The notes under the pieces were generated by a model. The model was not told the DNA's origin, made no database searches, and saw only the letters and a program-made list of their open reading frames with translations. Source: Pinguiococcus pyrenoidosus (lineage: Eukaryota; Sar; Pinguiophyceae; Pinguiochrysidales; Pinguiochrysidaceae). Taken from it: DNA of 54,550 nt. Positions 22,499-32,685 of the stretch are shown piece by piece. The translations under genes and the position numbers were made by a program. Position 1 is the stretch's first letter, and every line of letters begins with the position of its first letter. The stretch is taken from NCBI GenBank assembly GCA_019677205.1, contig JAAMXY010001345.1, forward strand, positions 1 to 54,550. The letters are read 5' to 3'.

Positions 22499-24885
22499 CT
22501 AGAACTCCGCCGGGGGCGACGCGTCGGCGTGGTGGCCCAAGAGCACGTCGGTGTAGGTCGGGAACGGGTAGAGGTCCGCGGCCATCTTGCTCTCGGCGGC
22601 ATCCGCAGCCTCACGGCACTCCGCCATCGCCGGCACGACGGTCTCGAGGCAGTAGCGCGCGGCGCCGTGCGCGCTGTCGTGCGGGACGGCGGCGAGCACC
22701 GCCTCCAGCGCGGCGGTCTTGGCGGCAATGGCCTCGTAGATCTCGGGGCGCTTTCCGGCGAGGCTGGAGCCGGCGTAGCGCGCCAGGTCCTGGGCGGCGG
22801 CCGGGATGAGGCCGGTCTCCATCATCTCCACCAGCGTGGTGGCCTCGCAGGTGATCGCGTTGACGTACTGCTCGAACATGATCTCCTGGCGCGCCTCGGT
22901 TTCCTCCGGGGTGAACACCTCCATGTCGGAGAAGATGGCCTTGTTCTTGTCGGCCGCGAACTGCTCGACGGCGGCCACGGTGGTGCGCAGGTTCTGCAGG
23001 CCGCGCTTCTCGGCCTCGATGGGCCACTCATCGCTGTAGCCGTTGCCGTTGAAGATGACGTTGCGGCTCTCCTCGTAGGTCTTGGCGACGGCGTCGCGGA
23101 CGCTCAGGCCGCCCTCGATCATCTCGACGATGTGCTTGCACCCGGCGGCCATGATCGTGTTGACGCAGGCGAGCGGGAAGCCGATGTTCTGCGACGATCC
23201 GCAGGCGCGGAGCTCGAAGCGGTTGCCGCAGAACGGGAACGGGGCGGTGCGGTTGCGGTCCTCGGCGCGGGTGCCGATGGGGCCGACGCTGTTGCAGCCG
23301 GAGGCGATGGTGCGGTCTTCGCCGCCGTAGCCGTCGAGGGGTCCGCCCGCGATGATGGCGTCGATCTTCTCCTCCGCGCCGAGGCCGGTGTAGAGCGAGA
23401 TGATGGCGGGCGGGGCCTCCTGGGCGCCGAGGCGGTGGTCGTTGCCGGCGCTGGCCACGCCGGTGCGGACGATGTCGCCGTAGTTGGCAAGGCCCCAGGC
23501 CAGGGCCGCCACGAAGGTCATGAAGGAGGCCTGGGCCTCCGGCGTCTTGCCGGTGACGAAGAGGTTCTTGCCGGTCTCGGAGTTGAGGCCCCAGTTGAGG
23601 TGCTTTCCGTTTCCGTTGATGCCGGCGAAGGGCTTCTCGTGGTTGAGCACGACGAGGCCGTGGGCGGCGGCCACGTCGGACATGATCTCGAGGCAGAGCT
23701 CGTTCTGGTCCGTGGCCACGTTGGTGAGGCTGAAGATGGGGCTGACCTCGTGCTGGCCGGGCGCCACCTCGTTGTGGTACACGGCCAGGGCCACGCCGCA
23801 GCGGAGCAGCTCTCCCTGGCAGTCCTCCAGGAAGGCCTTGACGCGGGGCGGGATGAGGTTAAAGTAGTTCAGGTCGGTCTGCTGGTTGCGCGCCGGCTTG
23901 AGCCCGATGAGCGCGCGGCCGGTGTGGCGCAGGTCCGGGCGAGCCAGGAACTGCTCCTTGTCGATCACGAAGAACTCCTGCTCCCAGCCGACGTTGGAGA
24001 AGACCTGCTCCGAGTCGCTCTGGTAGCCGATGGCCTTGAGCAGCTTGACGCCCCACTTGGAGATGGCGGCCTGCGAGCGCAGCAGCGGCGTCTTCTCGTC
24101 CAGCGCCGCGCCGTAGTGCGACACGAAGGCGGTGGGGATGTACAGCGTCTCCCCGCGCACGATGGGCGGCGAGGTGCGGTCCCACGCGGTGAAGCCGGCG
24201 GCCGTGTGCGTCTGGCGCAGGCCTCCGTTGGGGAAGGACGAGCCGTCCGTCTCGCCCACGAACACGCGGTCGTAGGGCAGCTCCACCGTGATGGGCTTGA
24301 GCGCCTCCGAGGAGCCGAAGTCCAGGTCGATCATGGTGTCGTGCTTCATGCCGTACGAGCCGCCGAGGCCCACGGGCGCGCCGCTGCGCACCGGCGAGAA
24401 CCAGTGCGCGAAGTTCACGGCTCCGAGGCCGGTGGCCCACTCAAAGAGCGCCTTGGCGATGGCCTGCGCAGGTCAGAGGGCCCAGCGGTCAGCCGTCCGA
24501 GACCCACCAACCAAAAAGATACGGAAGACTTCTTCCGAAGCCTGGCGCGGCTTGCGGCGCCGCGGCGCGCGTTCTCGGCCGCGAGCCTCACCTTCTTGTC
24601 GGCCTTGTCGAGGTCCGCGCCGCTCTTGTTGGCCTCGCGGAAGCGCTGGTACACGCCGGAGTCGAGCGCGGCCTTCATCTTCTCGTCGTCCCAGCGGCAC
24701 TCGCCGATGGCCGCGAGCTTCTCCGGCAGCGTGGACATGGTTCTGGAGGCGGACTTGCTCATCATGCGGGCTCCTCGGATACTGGACGACCTAGACATGC
24801 CCGAGCTGGAGAGGAATCGACGGGGCGCGGACGACAGCGCGAGACGCCGGAGTTCTGCCGGCGACATGGCGCCCGCCGCGGACAT
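22499..24885 (-). CDS. glnN: Glutamine synthetase type III
   Basis: Catalyses ATP-dependent formation of glutamine from glutamate and ammonium. Exons 24885-24592 and 24463-22499 are joined over a 128-nt intron (GTGAGG donor), giving 752 residues, slightly above the usual about 700-730 for GSIII. The join restores the family motif LDKADKK-AIAKALFEWATGLGAVNFAHWFSP. Further hallmarks are GSYGMKHDTMIDLDF, NVGWEQEFFVID, NEVAPGQHEVSPIF, VLNHEKPFAGINGNGKHLNW (catalytic grasp), AGNDHRLGAQEAPPAIIS and NRTAPFPFCGNRFELRACGSS. GSIII is absent from plants and animals but common in cyanobacteria, diatoms and haptophytes. The first about 45 residues are basic and Ser-rich (LRRLALSSAPRRFLSSSG), fitting a mitochondrial presequence. 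The complementary strand stays open for 1008 codons, an artefact of codon bias. Confidence 0.96.
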
Positions 24886-25996
24886 GCACGAGCATTGGCG
24901 TTGCGGGCTTGAAGGACAGGGCGGGAAGCGAAAGATACTTGCCGCGGCGCGAGGATTGGATGCGCCGCGGCAAGTCGGATGGGCGAAAATAGGATCAATG
25001 GCGTTTCTGTCCAATCAAGTGACGGACTCGCCGGCGGAAATGACACCGATGGTTTTGCATCCGCTTCAAGTTTTGCATCCGCTTCAAGAATCCTTTTGAT
25101 TGGAACACCCCGCACTTTGAACAAAATGCGGTGGCCTTGGGGAGCGCACTTCACTGGAGAATAGAGACCTCCGAAATTCAAAACTGATTGTCCGGGTTCT
25201 GGATCATTGTGCAGCGTCAGATAAAGGAATGCAACTGCAAGATAGGGAAGACGATCGCTGCAACTGCTGCGCGGTCATTGGCGCAAACGGTGAAAGTTGA
25301 GACTTATGATTCTACTCGTTGCGCCTCTCGACGTCACGAAATCCAGCCGAGCCTGCACTGCCATAGCATGCGTCAAGACAGCGCAGAATTTCACAACAAA
25401 ATTTTCGAAAATTTCGAAGCACGCTGCGTTCATAGGTCCAGAAAACCGAAACCAAGTCGTCCATCCTAGTGAAATCGAGACCTGCGTAACGGTCTTCCCC
25501 TCGAGCAGTCCAAAAGTTCAAAGAGAAACAAATAGAAACCGAAATAATATTGTTTAATATTATGTTTTATATTTTTATCCAGAATTCTTGCAAACAAAGA
25601 TAAAATATGAATACCATAAACAATTTTGAGATATTTTTAAAATACAGCCTTCAGATTTCAAACTTGCTTCCACACGTTCTCTTATCCAGTCGGGCGGCAT
25701 GGAAGGCCAATCAGCGCGCGGGCCTGAAAACCGTTTGGCCGTTTCCCGGGGTACTCCGGTAGCCGCGGGTACGCGCGGAAAGCCTTCGGTTGGGGCCTAA
25801 TCTCCTGTGCGGCGCCCAACTTCAAACCCGCTTGTGTCTTAAAAGTGTGAAGCGGCGCACCGAGCGCGCAAACGGCCGGGCGCTGTGGACGTCTTCTTTG
25901 ACGTTTTCCGACTTCGATCCTCCAAGGATAATCCCGCGCTTCGCGGATTTGAACGGCCCGCGCAGAAGCGCTGCAGCGACGCGCGACCGGCCCGGC
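24886..25996. other. Divergent intergenic region with AT-rich core
   Basis: Shared upstream region of GSIII (-) and the HMG-box gene (+). A sharp AT-rich island lies at about 25540-25670 (runs of TATTTTTAT), in contrast to the GC-rich flanking genes. A near-perfect GCATCCGCTTCAAG duplication occurs near 25065-25090. No gene seen. Confidence 0.55.
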
Positions 25997-27697
25997 ATGT
26001 GGGAAGGCCTCAACGACCTGGAGGTCCGCGCCGCCGCGGTGGCGCTCGGCTGCAACATGAACCAAGTGAACACCAAGGACGACGCCATTGCGGCGCTGGG
26101 CGCGGCCGGCATCGAGGAGATGCAGGCCAAGGCCGCGCTGGTGCGCATGGCCAACTCCTTGTCCGCGCTCACGCCGCCGTTCATGTCCAGCCTGCAGGGC
26201 GTGACGCTGGGCGGCGTGGTGCAGGACGATGTGCCCAAGCGGAACGTGTCCGCGTACTGCTGGTTCGTGCAGCGCAACCGGGACCGCATCCAGCGCGAGG
26301 GCCTGCAGGGCGAGAAGTTCATGACGCGCGCCGTGAAGCTGTGGCAGGAGCTGCCCGAGGCGGAACGCGAGCAGTACGAGACGCTGGCCAAGGACGACAA
26401 GGAGCGCTACAAGCGGGAGCGCCGCATGCACAAGATACAGCTGCGCAAGGCGGAGCACGAGGAGGACGGCGGCGCCAAGCGCAGGAGGAAGCACCCGGAC
26501 GCGCCCCGCAGGGCCGTGCCGGCCTACATGCGCTACGCCAACGCCGAGCGCGAGAACATCAAGGCGGAGATGCCCACGCTGACCCACCGCGAGATCCTGG
26601 CCGAGCTGGGCCAGCGCTGGCGCCGCCTCTCCGAGGAGGAGAAGGCGCCCTACGAGCGCGAGGCGGAGCTGGACCGCGCGCGCTACACCGAGGAGATCGC
26701 CAAGTGGCGGGAGGAGCATCCGGAGCCCAAGGACGACGGCGAAGACCGCCGCCGCCGCCGCAAGAAGGAGGAGGGCGCCCCCAAGCGCGCGCAGACGGCC
26801 TTTCTGTACTACGCCAACGAGATGCGCGCGGCCGCTAGAGTAGAGTTCCCGGAGAAGTCGCACAAGGAGGTGCTGGTCATCCTGGGAGACCGGTGGAAGA
26901 ACCTGCCGCAGGAGAGAAAGGAGCCCTACCTGGCGCAGGCCGAGGCGGACCGCGCCCGATACCACGAGGAGATGACCACCTGGCGCACCAACAACCCCAA
27001 GGAGGACGTGTCCGCGGACGCCCAGGCGCAGAGCCTGAACAACGCCATCGCGCAGCAGCTCTTCATGCCCATGGGCGGCTCGAGCGCGCAGAACGCCGCC
27101 GTGCAGTCCATGGCCATGGCGCTCATGGGACAGCTGGGCAGCCTGCCGAAGAAGCGGGGCCGCAAGAAGAAGGAGCCGGGCGCGCCCAAGAAGTGCAGCA
27201 CGGCCTTCCTCTTCTACGCCAACGCCTTCCGCAACCAAGCCAAGGAGGAGAACCCGGACCTGAAGCACTCCGACGTGCTCAAGGTGCTGGGGGAGCAGTG
27301 GCGCCACCTGTCCGAGGAGGAGAAGGAGCCCTACGAGGAGCAGGCCCGCGAGGACCGCATCCGCTACGACAAGGAGATGGAGGACTGGCGCGCCCAGAAG
27401 GCCAACGACCCGCCCGCCCAGGGCCAGGTGCCAGCCGCCTTGCCCGCCTACAGCCTTAGCATAGATCCCACGCAGGCCGCCGCGCAGGCCGCTGCGCTGA
27501 GCCTGACCCTGAACCCGGGCAACCCGAGCAGCAGCGCCAGCGCGGCCGCGGCAGGTAGCGCGGTGCCCGGGTACAACTATCTGCCGATGCCCCAGGTGCC
27601 CAACTCCATGGCGGACCTGACCTCCGTGATAGCCGGGACGCTCAACGTAGGGGTGAATTCCTTCGGACTCGATTTTGCGGCCCAGGAGAACGTTTAG
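25997..27697 (+). CDS. Protein with four HMG boxes
   Basis: Single exon of 566 residues, starting at MWEGLNDLEVRAAAVALGC. Residues 1-70 form a helical N-terminal domain (NQVNTKDDAIAALGAAGIEE), which I do not recognise. Four HMG boxes follow, near residues 78-150 (PKRNVSAYCWFVQRNRD), 169-240 (APRRAVPAYMRYANAERENI), 261-333 (APKRAQTAFLYYANEMRAA) and 396-468 (APKKCSTAFLFYANAFRNQ). Each is introduced by a basic stretch and contains the W-L-x-E-E-K-x-P-Y core. A Gln/Ala/Met-rich linker separates boxes 3 and 4, and the tail is Ala/Pro/Ser-rich. The non-sequence-specific HMGB-type boxes suggest DNA bending and chromatin architecture. The protein lacks the HMGB acidic tail. UBF-like multi-box proteins are the nearest comparison. 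Confidence 0.9.
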   Translation: MWEGLNDLEVRAAAVALGCNMNQVNTKDDAIAALGAAGIEEMQAKAALVRMANSLSALTPPFMSSLQGVTLGGVVQDDVPKRNVSAYCWFVQRNRDRIQREGLQGEKFMTRAVKLWQELPEAEREQYETLAKDDKERYKRERRMHKIQLRKAEHEEDGGAKRRRKHPDAPRRAVPAYMRYANAERENIKAEMPTLTHREILAELGQRWRRLSEEEKAPYEREAELDRARYTEEIAKWREEHPEPKDDGEDRRRRRKKEEGAPKRAQTAFLYYANEMRAAARVEFPEKSHKEVLVILGDRWKNLPQERKEPYLAQAEADRARYHEEMTTWRTNNPKEDVSADAQAQSLNNAIAQQLFMPMGGSSAQNAAVQSMAMALMGQLGSLPKKRGRKKKEPGAPKKCSTAFLFYANAFRNQAKEENPDLKHSDVLKVLGEQWRHLSEEEKEPYEEQAREDRIRYDKEMEDWRAQKANDPPAQGQVPAALPAYSLSIDPTQAAAQAAALSLTLNPGNPSSSASAAAAGSAVPGYNYLPMPQVPNSMADLTSVIAGTLNVGVNSFGLDFAAQENV

Positions 27698-27880
27698 AAG
27701 AAGAGCGGTGGATAGTGTGCTTGAATGCTCGTGCGTAACGGACGGTGACCCTTCTTCTAGAGTAGCTCGTTCGCCAGATTAATCTACACAGGTTTAGGTT
27801 TCTACTACGCGACGTCTTGTCTTTCATTCCGTGTTTGGACTGGCCTTGGATTGGGATTGGACTAGCCTTGGATGGGCTTG

Positions 27881-27947
27881 GCGTGTTGTGTTCCTCACTT
27901 GGCCTGTTGTGTTCCTCACTTAGCGTGTTGTGTTCCTCACTTGGCGT
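27881..27947. repeat. 21-bp tandem repeat, three copies
   Basis: The unit GCGTGTTGTGTTCCTCACTT plus one base occurs three times with single-base differences, followed by a degenerate fourth. It lies in the 3' flank of the HMG-box gene. Confidence 0.88.
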
Positions 27948-28117
27948 GGCGCGTCCCTCGCTGTTTTCAGCCGCGTTGTAGGACACGTTCACTTCAGCGC
28001 CTCACAAGCTCAGACTTTAAGCATGCTCGTTCGGCAGAACGTCAGAACCAGCCTATCCTGATCAGAACGCGCCAGAAGACTAGCGTCCTGCACAAGACAC
28101 GAGACGGACCGAGCGAA

Positions 28118-28192
28118 AAGCAAAAAGCAAAAAGCAAAAAAGCAAAAAGCAAACCGCAAAAAGCAAAAGCAAAAAGCAAACAGAAAAGCAGT
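28118..28192. repeat. AAAGC/AAAAAGC simple repeat
   Basis: About ten units of AAAAAGC or AAAAGC in tandem with small length changes. It is noncoding as far as can be seen. Confidence 0.85.
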
Positions 28193-28258
28193 GAGATCGG
28201 CTGTCATTCAACAAAGCGTGCGGAAGGGCAGGTTCCCCCCCCTTCCTTCCACGTTCAC

Positions 28259-29178
28259 TTACATCGCGTTCATGAAAAGTATGTCGTGCAGATCCCCCGG
28301 TGTCCGCCACTTGGTGATCGGGTTGACGAGGAGGGCCGCGCCGTTCCGCGTCACCGCGATGATGTCCAAGAACCCATCCAGCAGCATGATTTTCTACAGA
28401 GGCAAGCGCCACCCACACATCTGAGCCACCCCTCCGCAGGCTTTCAAGGTCCCTCGCGGCCTACCTTCAAGGGCCGCTTCAACTTGCTGGCCGAGAAGAA
28501 CGCCAGAGCGGCGCAGATGGAGTTCAGCACCGTCATCCCCAAGAAAAGCGGAATCGCCGCGCTCCGGAGTGCCCCTTTATACCCCTGCAAACAACGAGCT
28601 GCATGAGCACATCACCTCTCCCCATCTCCTTCCCCCCCTACAGTCCCGACGCCACCGGTCCGGCGTTCGCCCCTCCGCGTGGACCGACTTCGCCCGAGGC
28701 TACGTACGAACGGACAGCCGTACCTCGTAGACGCTCAGGAAGCGGAAATGGTGCTGATACGCGTACGTGATGAACATGATCCCGATGGCGGAGCCTTTCA
28801 CGCGCTCCAGGAACAGCAGGCGCGCGTTGGCCGGTGTGCGCATCCGCACATCTTCGTCGTGGCTCCGGAAGTCCTGCTGTTGGTGGACTACTCGCCCGCG
28901 GTAGTCCAGGGTCTGTCCCGGGGAGTACGGCGCGGCCACCGTCCGCCGCAGGCCCGATCTCTCCACGGTGTATGGCTCTCTACAACACGAGGATACGGCT
29001 TAGAGCACGCGCGAAGCGCCAGATCTGCGCAAAAAACGCTTTACGTCGGGGGGAACTGCGGCGCGTAGCGGTCCGGAGGCGGCGCATGTGGTCGCGAGTC
29101 GGGGTCCGAGGTGGAGCTGCCAGCCGAGACGGCCGCCAGGCACGCGCTGACGATCGCCAAGAGACGTAGAGAAGCCAT
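28259..29178 (-). CDS. Small secretory/membrane protein of unknown function
   Basis: Four exons, 29178-29045, 28979-28724, 28584-28465 and 28393-28259, are GT-AG and in phase, giving 214 residues. Residues 1-20 are a signal peptide (MASLRLLAIVSACLAAVSAG), followed by a Pro-rich segment and a basic region with LDYRGRVVHQQQDF. Two or three hydrophobic helices follow: LLFLERVKGSAIGIMFITYA, IPLFLGMTVLNSICAALAFF and IMLLDGFLDIIAV. The C-terminus is DLHDILFMNAM. The final codon is ambiguous: ATG-TAA could be the stop, or AT/GTAAGT could be a strong donor leading to a further exon. I do not recognise the family. Confidence 0.62.
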
Positions 29179-30505
29179 AGGATGCGGCGTTAAGATGCGG
29201 CTGAGTCGAGAGAGGAACTTCGACGGAAGACCTTGCCGTTATGAAATTTGTGGGATAATTTTGGAAAGTAACGTATCGGAATCAATTTTTATAGAGAAAC
29301 TTCATTGGAATCGAAACACTCATAGTTGAAGCGGATCGAACTTCGACCACGTGGAACTATTCCGTCTCGATATCGGCTTCTCCTCACTCTGGTGTAGCGC
29401 TGCGGCCACTTTCGGCTGCAGGGATTCGGGCTAGTTTCGCACGCGAGATCCGCTCGATTATGTCACTTTCTGTACAGCAGTTCTGCTACCTTTTTCGGCC
29501 GCGCGCTTCTGCGACTCATCTGCTGCTCTCTGCGCCAGAATGAAGAGCAGAAAAAAGAAGAAGAAAAATGGTTCTTTCACAACTCGCTCCTCAAGCAACA
29601 AGCAACATGATGGCCAAGCTATAAGCAACGTTCGTCATCCTGCCTGACGATGAAGCAAAGCATACAGTAGGGTGGATGCGAAGCTCAATTGGAAACTGGA
29701 AACCGGCTTTGGAAATTTCCAAAGCTTGCCAGTTCGTTAGCACCGTCCTCGCTTCGATGCACGATCCGCACCTATCGCTCCAGTACATGTGCAAAGCAGG
29801 CGCGGTCTGATGCTGCGCTGAAAACTCTCGTGATCGGTTTCTACCCGGCAGCGGCGTTGCTCCCTGCCTGGGCCTCGCTCTTCGGCTCAGCTTTTCGGAA
29901 ACACAACACAACCTCCAATTCAAGCTCCAACGGAACAGCTTCACTCCGATTGGCTGAGCGCCAAATCTCTTGCGCGGTTTGAACAAGCAACGCTACCCGG
30001 CCGATGCCGAGCGACGGACCTCCGCGGCGAGTATGGGTGCGTACGGGCACTGGCCCACGATGACCAACAGGAGCGGTGATCTCGTTCGACAAAAACTGAG
30101 GCAAGACTCAAGCATCCTCCGGGACCGTTTCGAATACGTTTCCAAGTAGTATATATAATCAGTATTCGATTAGTCAATTCACCAATGCTCCCTATTATTA
30201 ATAATTTGAAAGTTTTTGCAAACCCTATAAAACATCCCTTCTTCTGCCATTTTAATTTTCAATGCCCGCCGAAGTCCGGCATCGACGGATTCCAAAACGG
30301 GTTTTGACCTGCAAGCCGCAGGTCCCGGGAATGTCCCGTCTCCAGTCGGCCCTTGGTTCCCGAGCTTGAACTCGTCCTTATCTCCCGATCCTACAGCTCC
30401 GTAGTCCGTCGTCTCGCGACTGTCGCGAGACTGCCGACGCCGGAAGCTGCAGAGCCGTTCTTCGCGCGGCGGATCTCTGGCGCTCCGCATCACATCGGCA
30501 GCTCC

Positions 30506-30539
<34 letters not shown>

Positions 30540-30570
30540 GCCCCTGGCATTGCTGGCAGCGCCAGCGACG
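29179..30570. other. Intergenic, partly AT-rich
   Basis: No gene recognised in nearly 1.4 kb between a minus-strand and a plus-strand gene. AT-rich patches occur near 29225-29330 and 30125-30250. A 31-A homopolymer lies at 30507-30537, just upstream of the first sulfotransferase. Confidence 0.5.
30507..30537. repeat. Poly(A) homopolymer upstream of sulfotransferase 1
   Basis: Thirty-one consecutive A on the plus strand end 33 bases before the ATG at 30571. The second tandem copy has nothing comparable. Confidence 0.95.
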
Positions 30571-32263
30571 ATGTCGACGGCTTTGGCGGTGCTCGTGGTC
30601 GCTGGCCCAGCCCTGGGCGTCGCCATGGCCGGGGCCTCGGCCGGCATCGGGGCGCTCCTGGCAGACGACGTGGTCGTGGTCCCTGCCGTGGCGCCGTGGC
30701 GCTGCGAGCTTCGCGTGCAAGGCTGCCAGGACGGGAGGCTCCAGGCTCAGTATGGCGACTGGCGCCAGGCGGTCGAGGCGACGGACTCGCAGTACGAATG
30801 CCACCAAGCCAGACAGGCCCTGCTGAAGGGCTGCGGCGCCGACGCCACGGCGGTGATGAAGTACAGTGGGCCGTGGGCAGCCGGGCCAGTACGGCCGGAC
30901 GGCAGCTGGCTCATCCAGAGCTCCGGCGACAAGGCGGCTCACCAGAACATCGCGCTGCTGCCGACGCCGCTCAGGTACTGCCCGGCTCGTTTCGGCCTCG
31001 GCATCTGGCGATTCTTTGTCCGCAAGCGAAGAAGGCAAGGCAACGGCTGCAGAATGGACACGAGAGTGTCGAAGAGACGGTCAGCCAAGGTGTCTTAAGA
31101 CACAGCACACACAAGCACACACACCTAAGTAAACAATGGTGCTGCGAAGACTGGCAAAGGTTGGCAGCCCTGAGCTGAGCCCCAACGAGCAGTGGGGCTC
31201 CTCTGGTTTTCGGTCGTGAGCCTTTCTGGATTCTTCATGAGAATCCAACCGCATCCCGCAAAGAAAGCTAACCGCCTTGCGACGCTCTTGCTGCATCACC
31301 AGGAAGGACCATCACTGCTTCGCCGCCAAGCTGCTGGCGCTGCCGGAGGCGCAGAGGTACTCGAGCTTCTCCACGGCGACGAGCAGCTCCGAAGCAGCCT
31401 TCTGCGCACCGGCCATCGACATCGTCGGCTTCCCCAAGTGCGGCACCAGCGCCACCTTTGAACTACTGATGCTGCACAACGACACCCGCGCCATCTCCGC
31501 TCACAAGGAGGGGTGCCTGCGAAGCTCGGTCGACGTCGCCTGGGCCTGGATTCGGAAAGTGGCGCCCAATGCGCTGCGTGAACCCGACAAGCTGCTGGTG
31601 AACGGCTGCTTCCAGCAGCAGCACGTGTTCAACCTGGAGCTGCTCTTTCGGATGTACGAAAGACCCAACGTCAAGCTCTTCGTGGTTCGCGACCTGGCCG
31701 AGCGCCTCTGGTCGGCGTATAATTTCTGGTGTGATCCGCAGCGAGAGCTTGGCTGCAAGCCCGGCGGATGGACCGATAGAACCCGACACCGGCGCTCTCC
31801 AGAGAGGTTCCACAAGCTACTGCTTCAGAGCGCCGAAGAAAACCGAGAGTCCTTCCGCAACGTCCCAACCCCGGCGGCGATGGCCGAGTATTACTCCGAT
31901 TGGTATTCTCCCTTGAATGCGCTCTCGCCGCACAACCTTACGGTGTACGCGAAGGAGCGCCTGGAGACGGACCCGGTGGCAGTGTGGGCGCGCATCTCGG
32001 CGTCGGTACAAGAGGTGCTGGGGAGAGAGCTGGCGCCGCACAATGCGCTACAGGACTTCTCCGGGCTTGTGGTCAATCCCAACGATCACAAAGGAGCTGA
32101 ATCGTTGATCCGGAAAGAAAAGGTTCTGAAGGCAGAAGGCCTTTACCGAATCTCTGGGAATCGGCCGCTTCTAGAGCAGAGTCGGCGCATCATCATGGCG
32201 AGCTGGACCGAGTGCCGCTTCTGGGCGGCGCTCACGGACTACCCCTACCAGTGCGCAAGCTAA
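30571..32263 (+). CDS. Secretory-pathway sulfotransferase, tandem copy 1
   Basis: Transfers sulfate from PAPS, probably to glycans in the Golgi. Exons 30571-30974 and 31303-32263 give 454 residues. Residues 1-24 are a signal peptide or anchor (STALAVLVVAGPALGVAMAG). An N-terminal Cys-rich module follows (APWRCELR, GCQDGRL, YECHQARQALLKGCG, SGPWAAGPVRPDGSW), which I do not recognise. The catalytic domain starts in exon 2: IVGFPKCGTSATFELL is the 5'-phosphosulfate loop (about residue 178) and KLFVVRDLAERLWSAYNFW the 3'-phosphate site (about residue 263). The C-terminus retains the family pattern near YRISGNRPLLEQSRRIIM. The layout resembles carbohydrate sulfotransferases of the CHST15/HS type. 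The neighbour downstream is a tandem paralogue with the same intron position and phase. The 328-nt intron is one of the longest here. Confidence 0.88.
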
Positions 32264-32685
32264 CGTTCCTTGGAGCACACATGAGGACGAGAACCTCGGG
32301 GGCCTTGCGACCAGCCTGAGGCGATCCGCGCCGATGGAGCACCACTTGGCGCGAAAGCTGAGCATCCCTACAGCTGCCCGACGAAGCCGAGAAGTGCCCC
32401 GAAGCCTGAGCTTCGAGAGACCGCTGCCCAGAGCCTTCCGGAGAAGAGCCGATGATACCGCGAAGAAGAAGGAATCTTGATACCGCGAGATATGAGGAAG
32501 ATACAAAATAAGGAGGAACCCGCTGACACACTTTTGTTCGGTCTGACTGTCATAACCGCTGGGCTCCGCCTTTCTGTTCCAAAGCTCCACAAGCAAAGAT
32601 TCCCTGTTCCAGAGTCGCGGGTTGACCACCATGAGGGCTCCCTCGGGGTTTTTGAATCGTGTGCGCGCCACAAGGCATCGGGACC
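32264..32685. other. Spacer between the tandem sulfotransferases
   Basis: A two-fold GATACCGCGA repeat occurs near 32453-32490. No gene seen. It holds the polyadenylation region of copy 1 and the promoter of copy 2. Confidence 0.55.

Larger units (their letters stand above)
27698..28258. other. Convergent 3' intergenic region with two repeat arrays
   Basis: Contains the 21-bp repeat at 27881-27947 and an AAAGC-rich array at about 28118-28192. If the last exon of the minus-strand secreted protein extends through its GTAAGT, part of this stretch could be its 3' end. Otherwise no gene seen. Confidence 0.55.

Noticed and set aside
24464-24591. GSIII exon 1 continuing to a later donor (KKSS) with a 59-nt intron
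   Set aside because: The GTGAGG donor at 24591 gives the conserved LDKADKK-AIAKALFEWA junction; the alternative inserts 23 odd residues.
25682-27307. 541-codon minus-strand frame opposite the HMG gene
   Set aside because: Leu/Val/Gly/His-rich composition without motifs is the complement of Lys/Glu/Ala codons; the plus strand encodes four clear HMG boxes.
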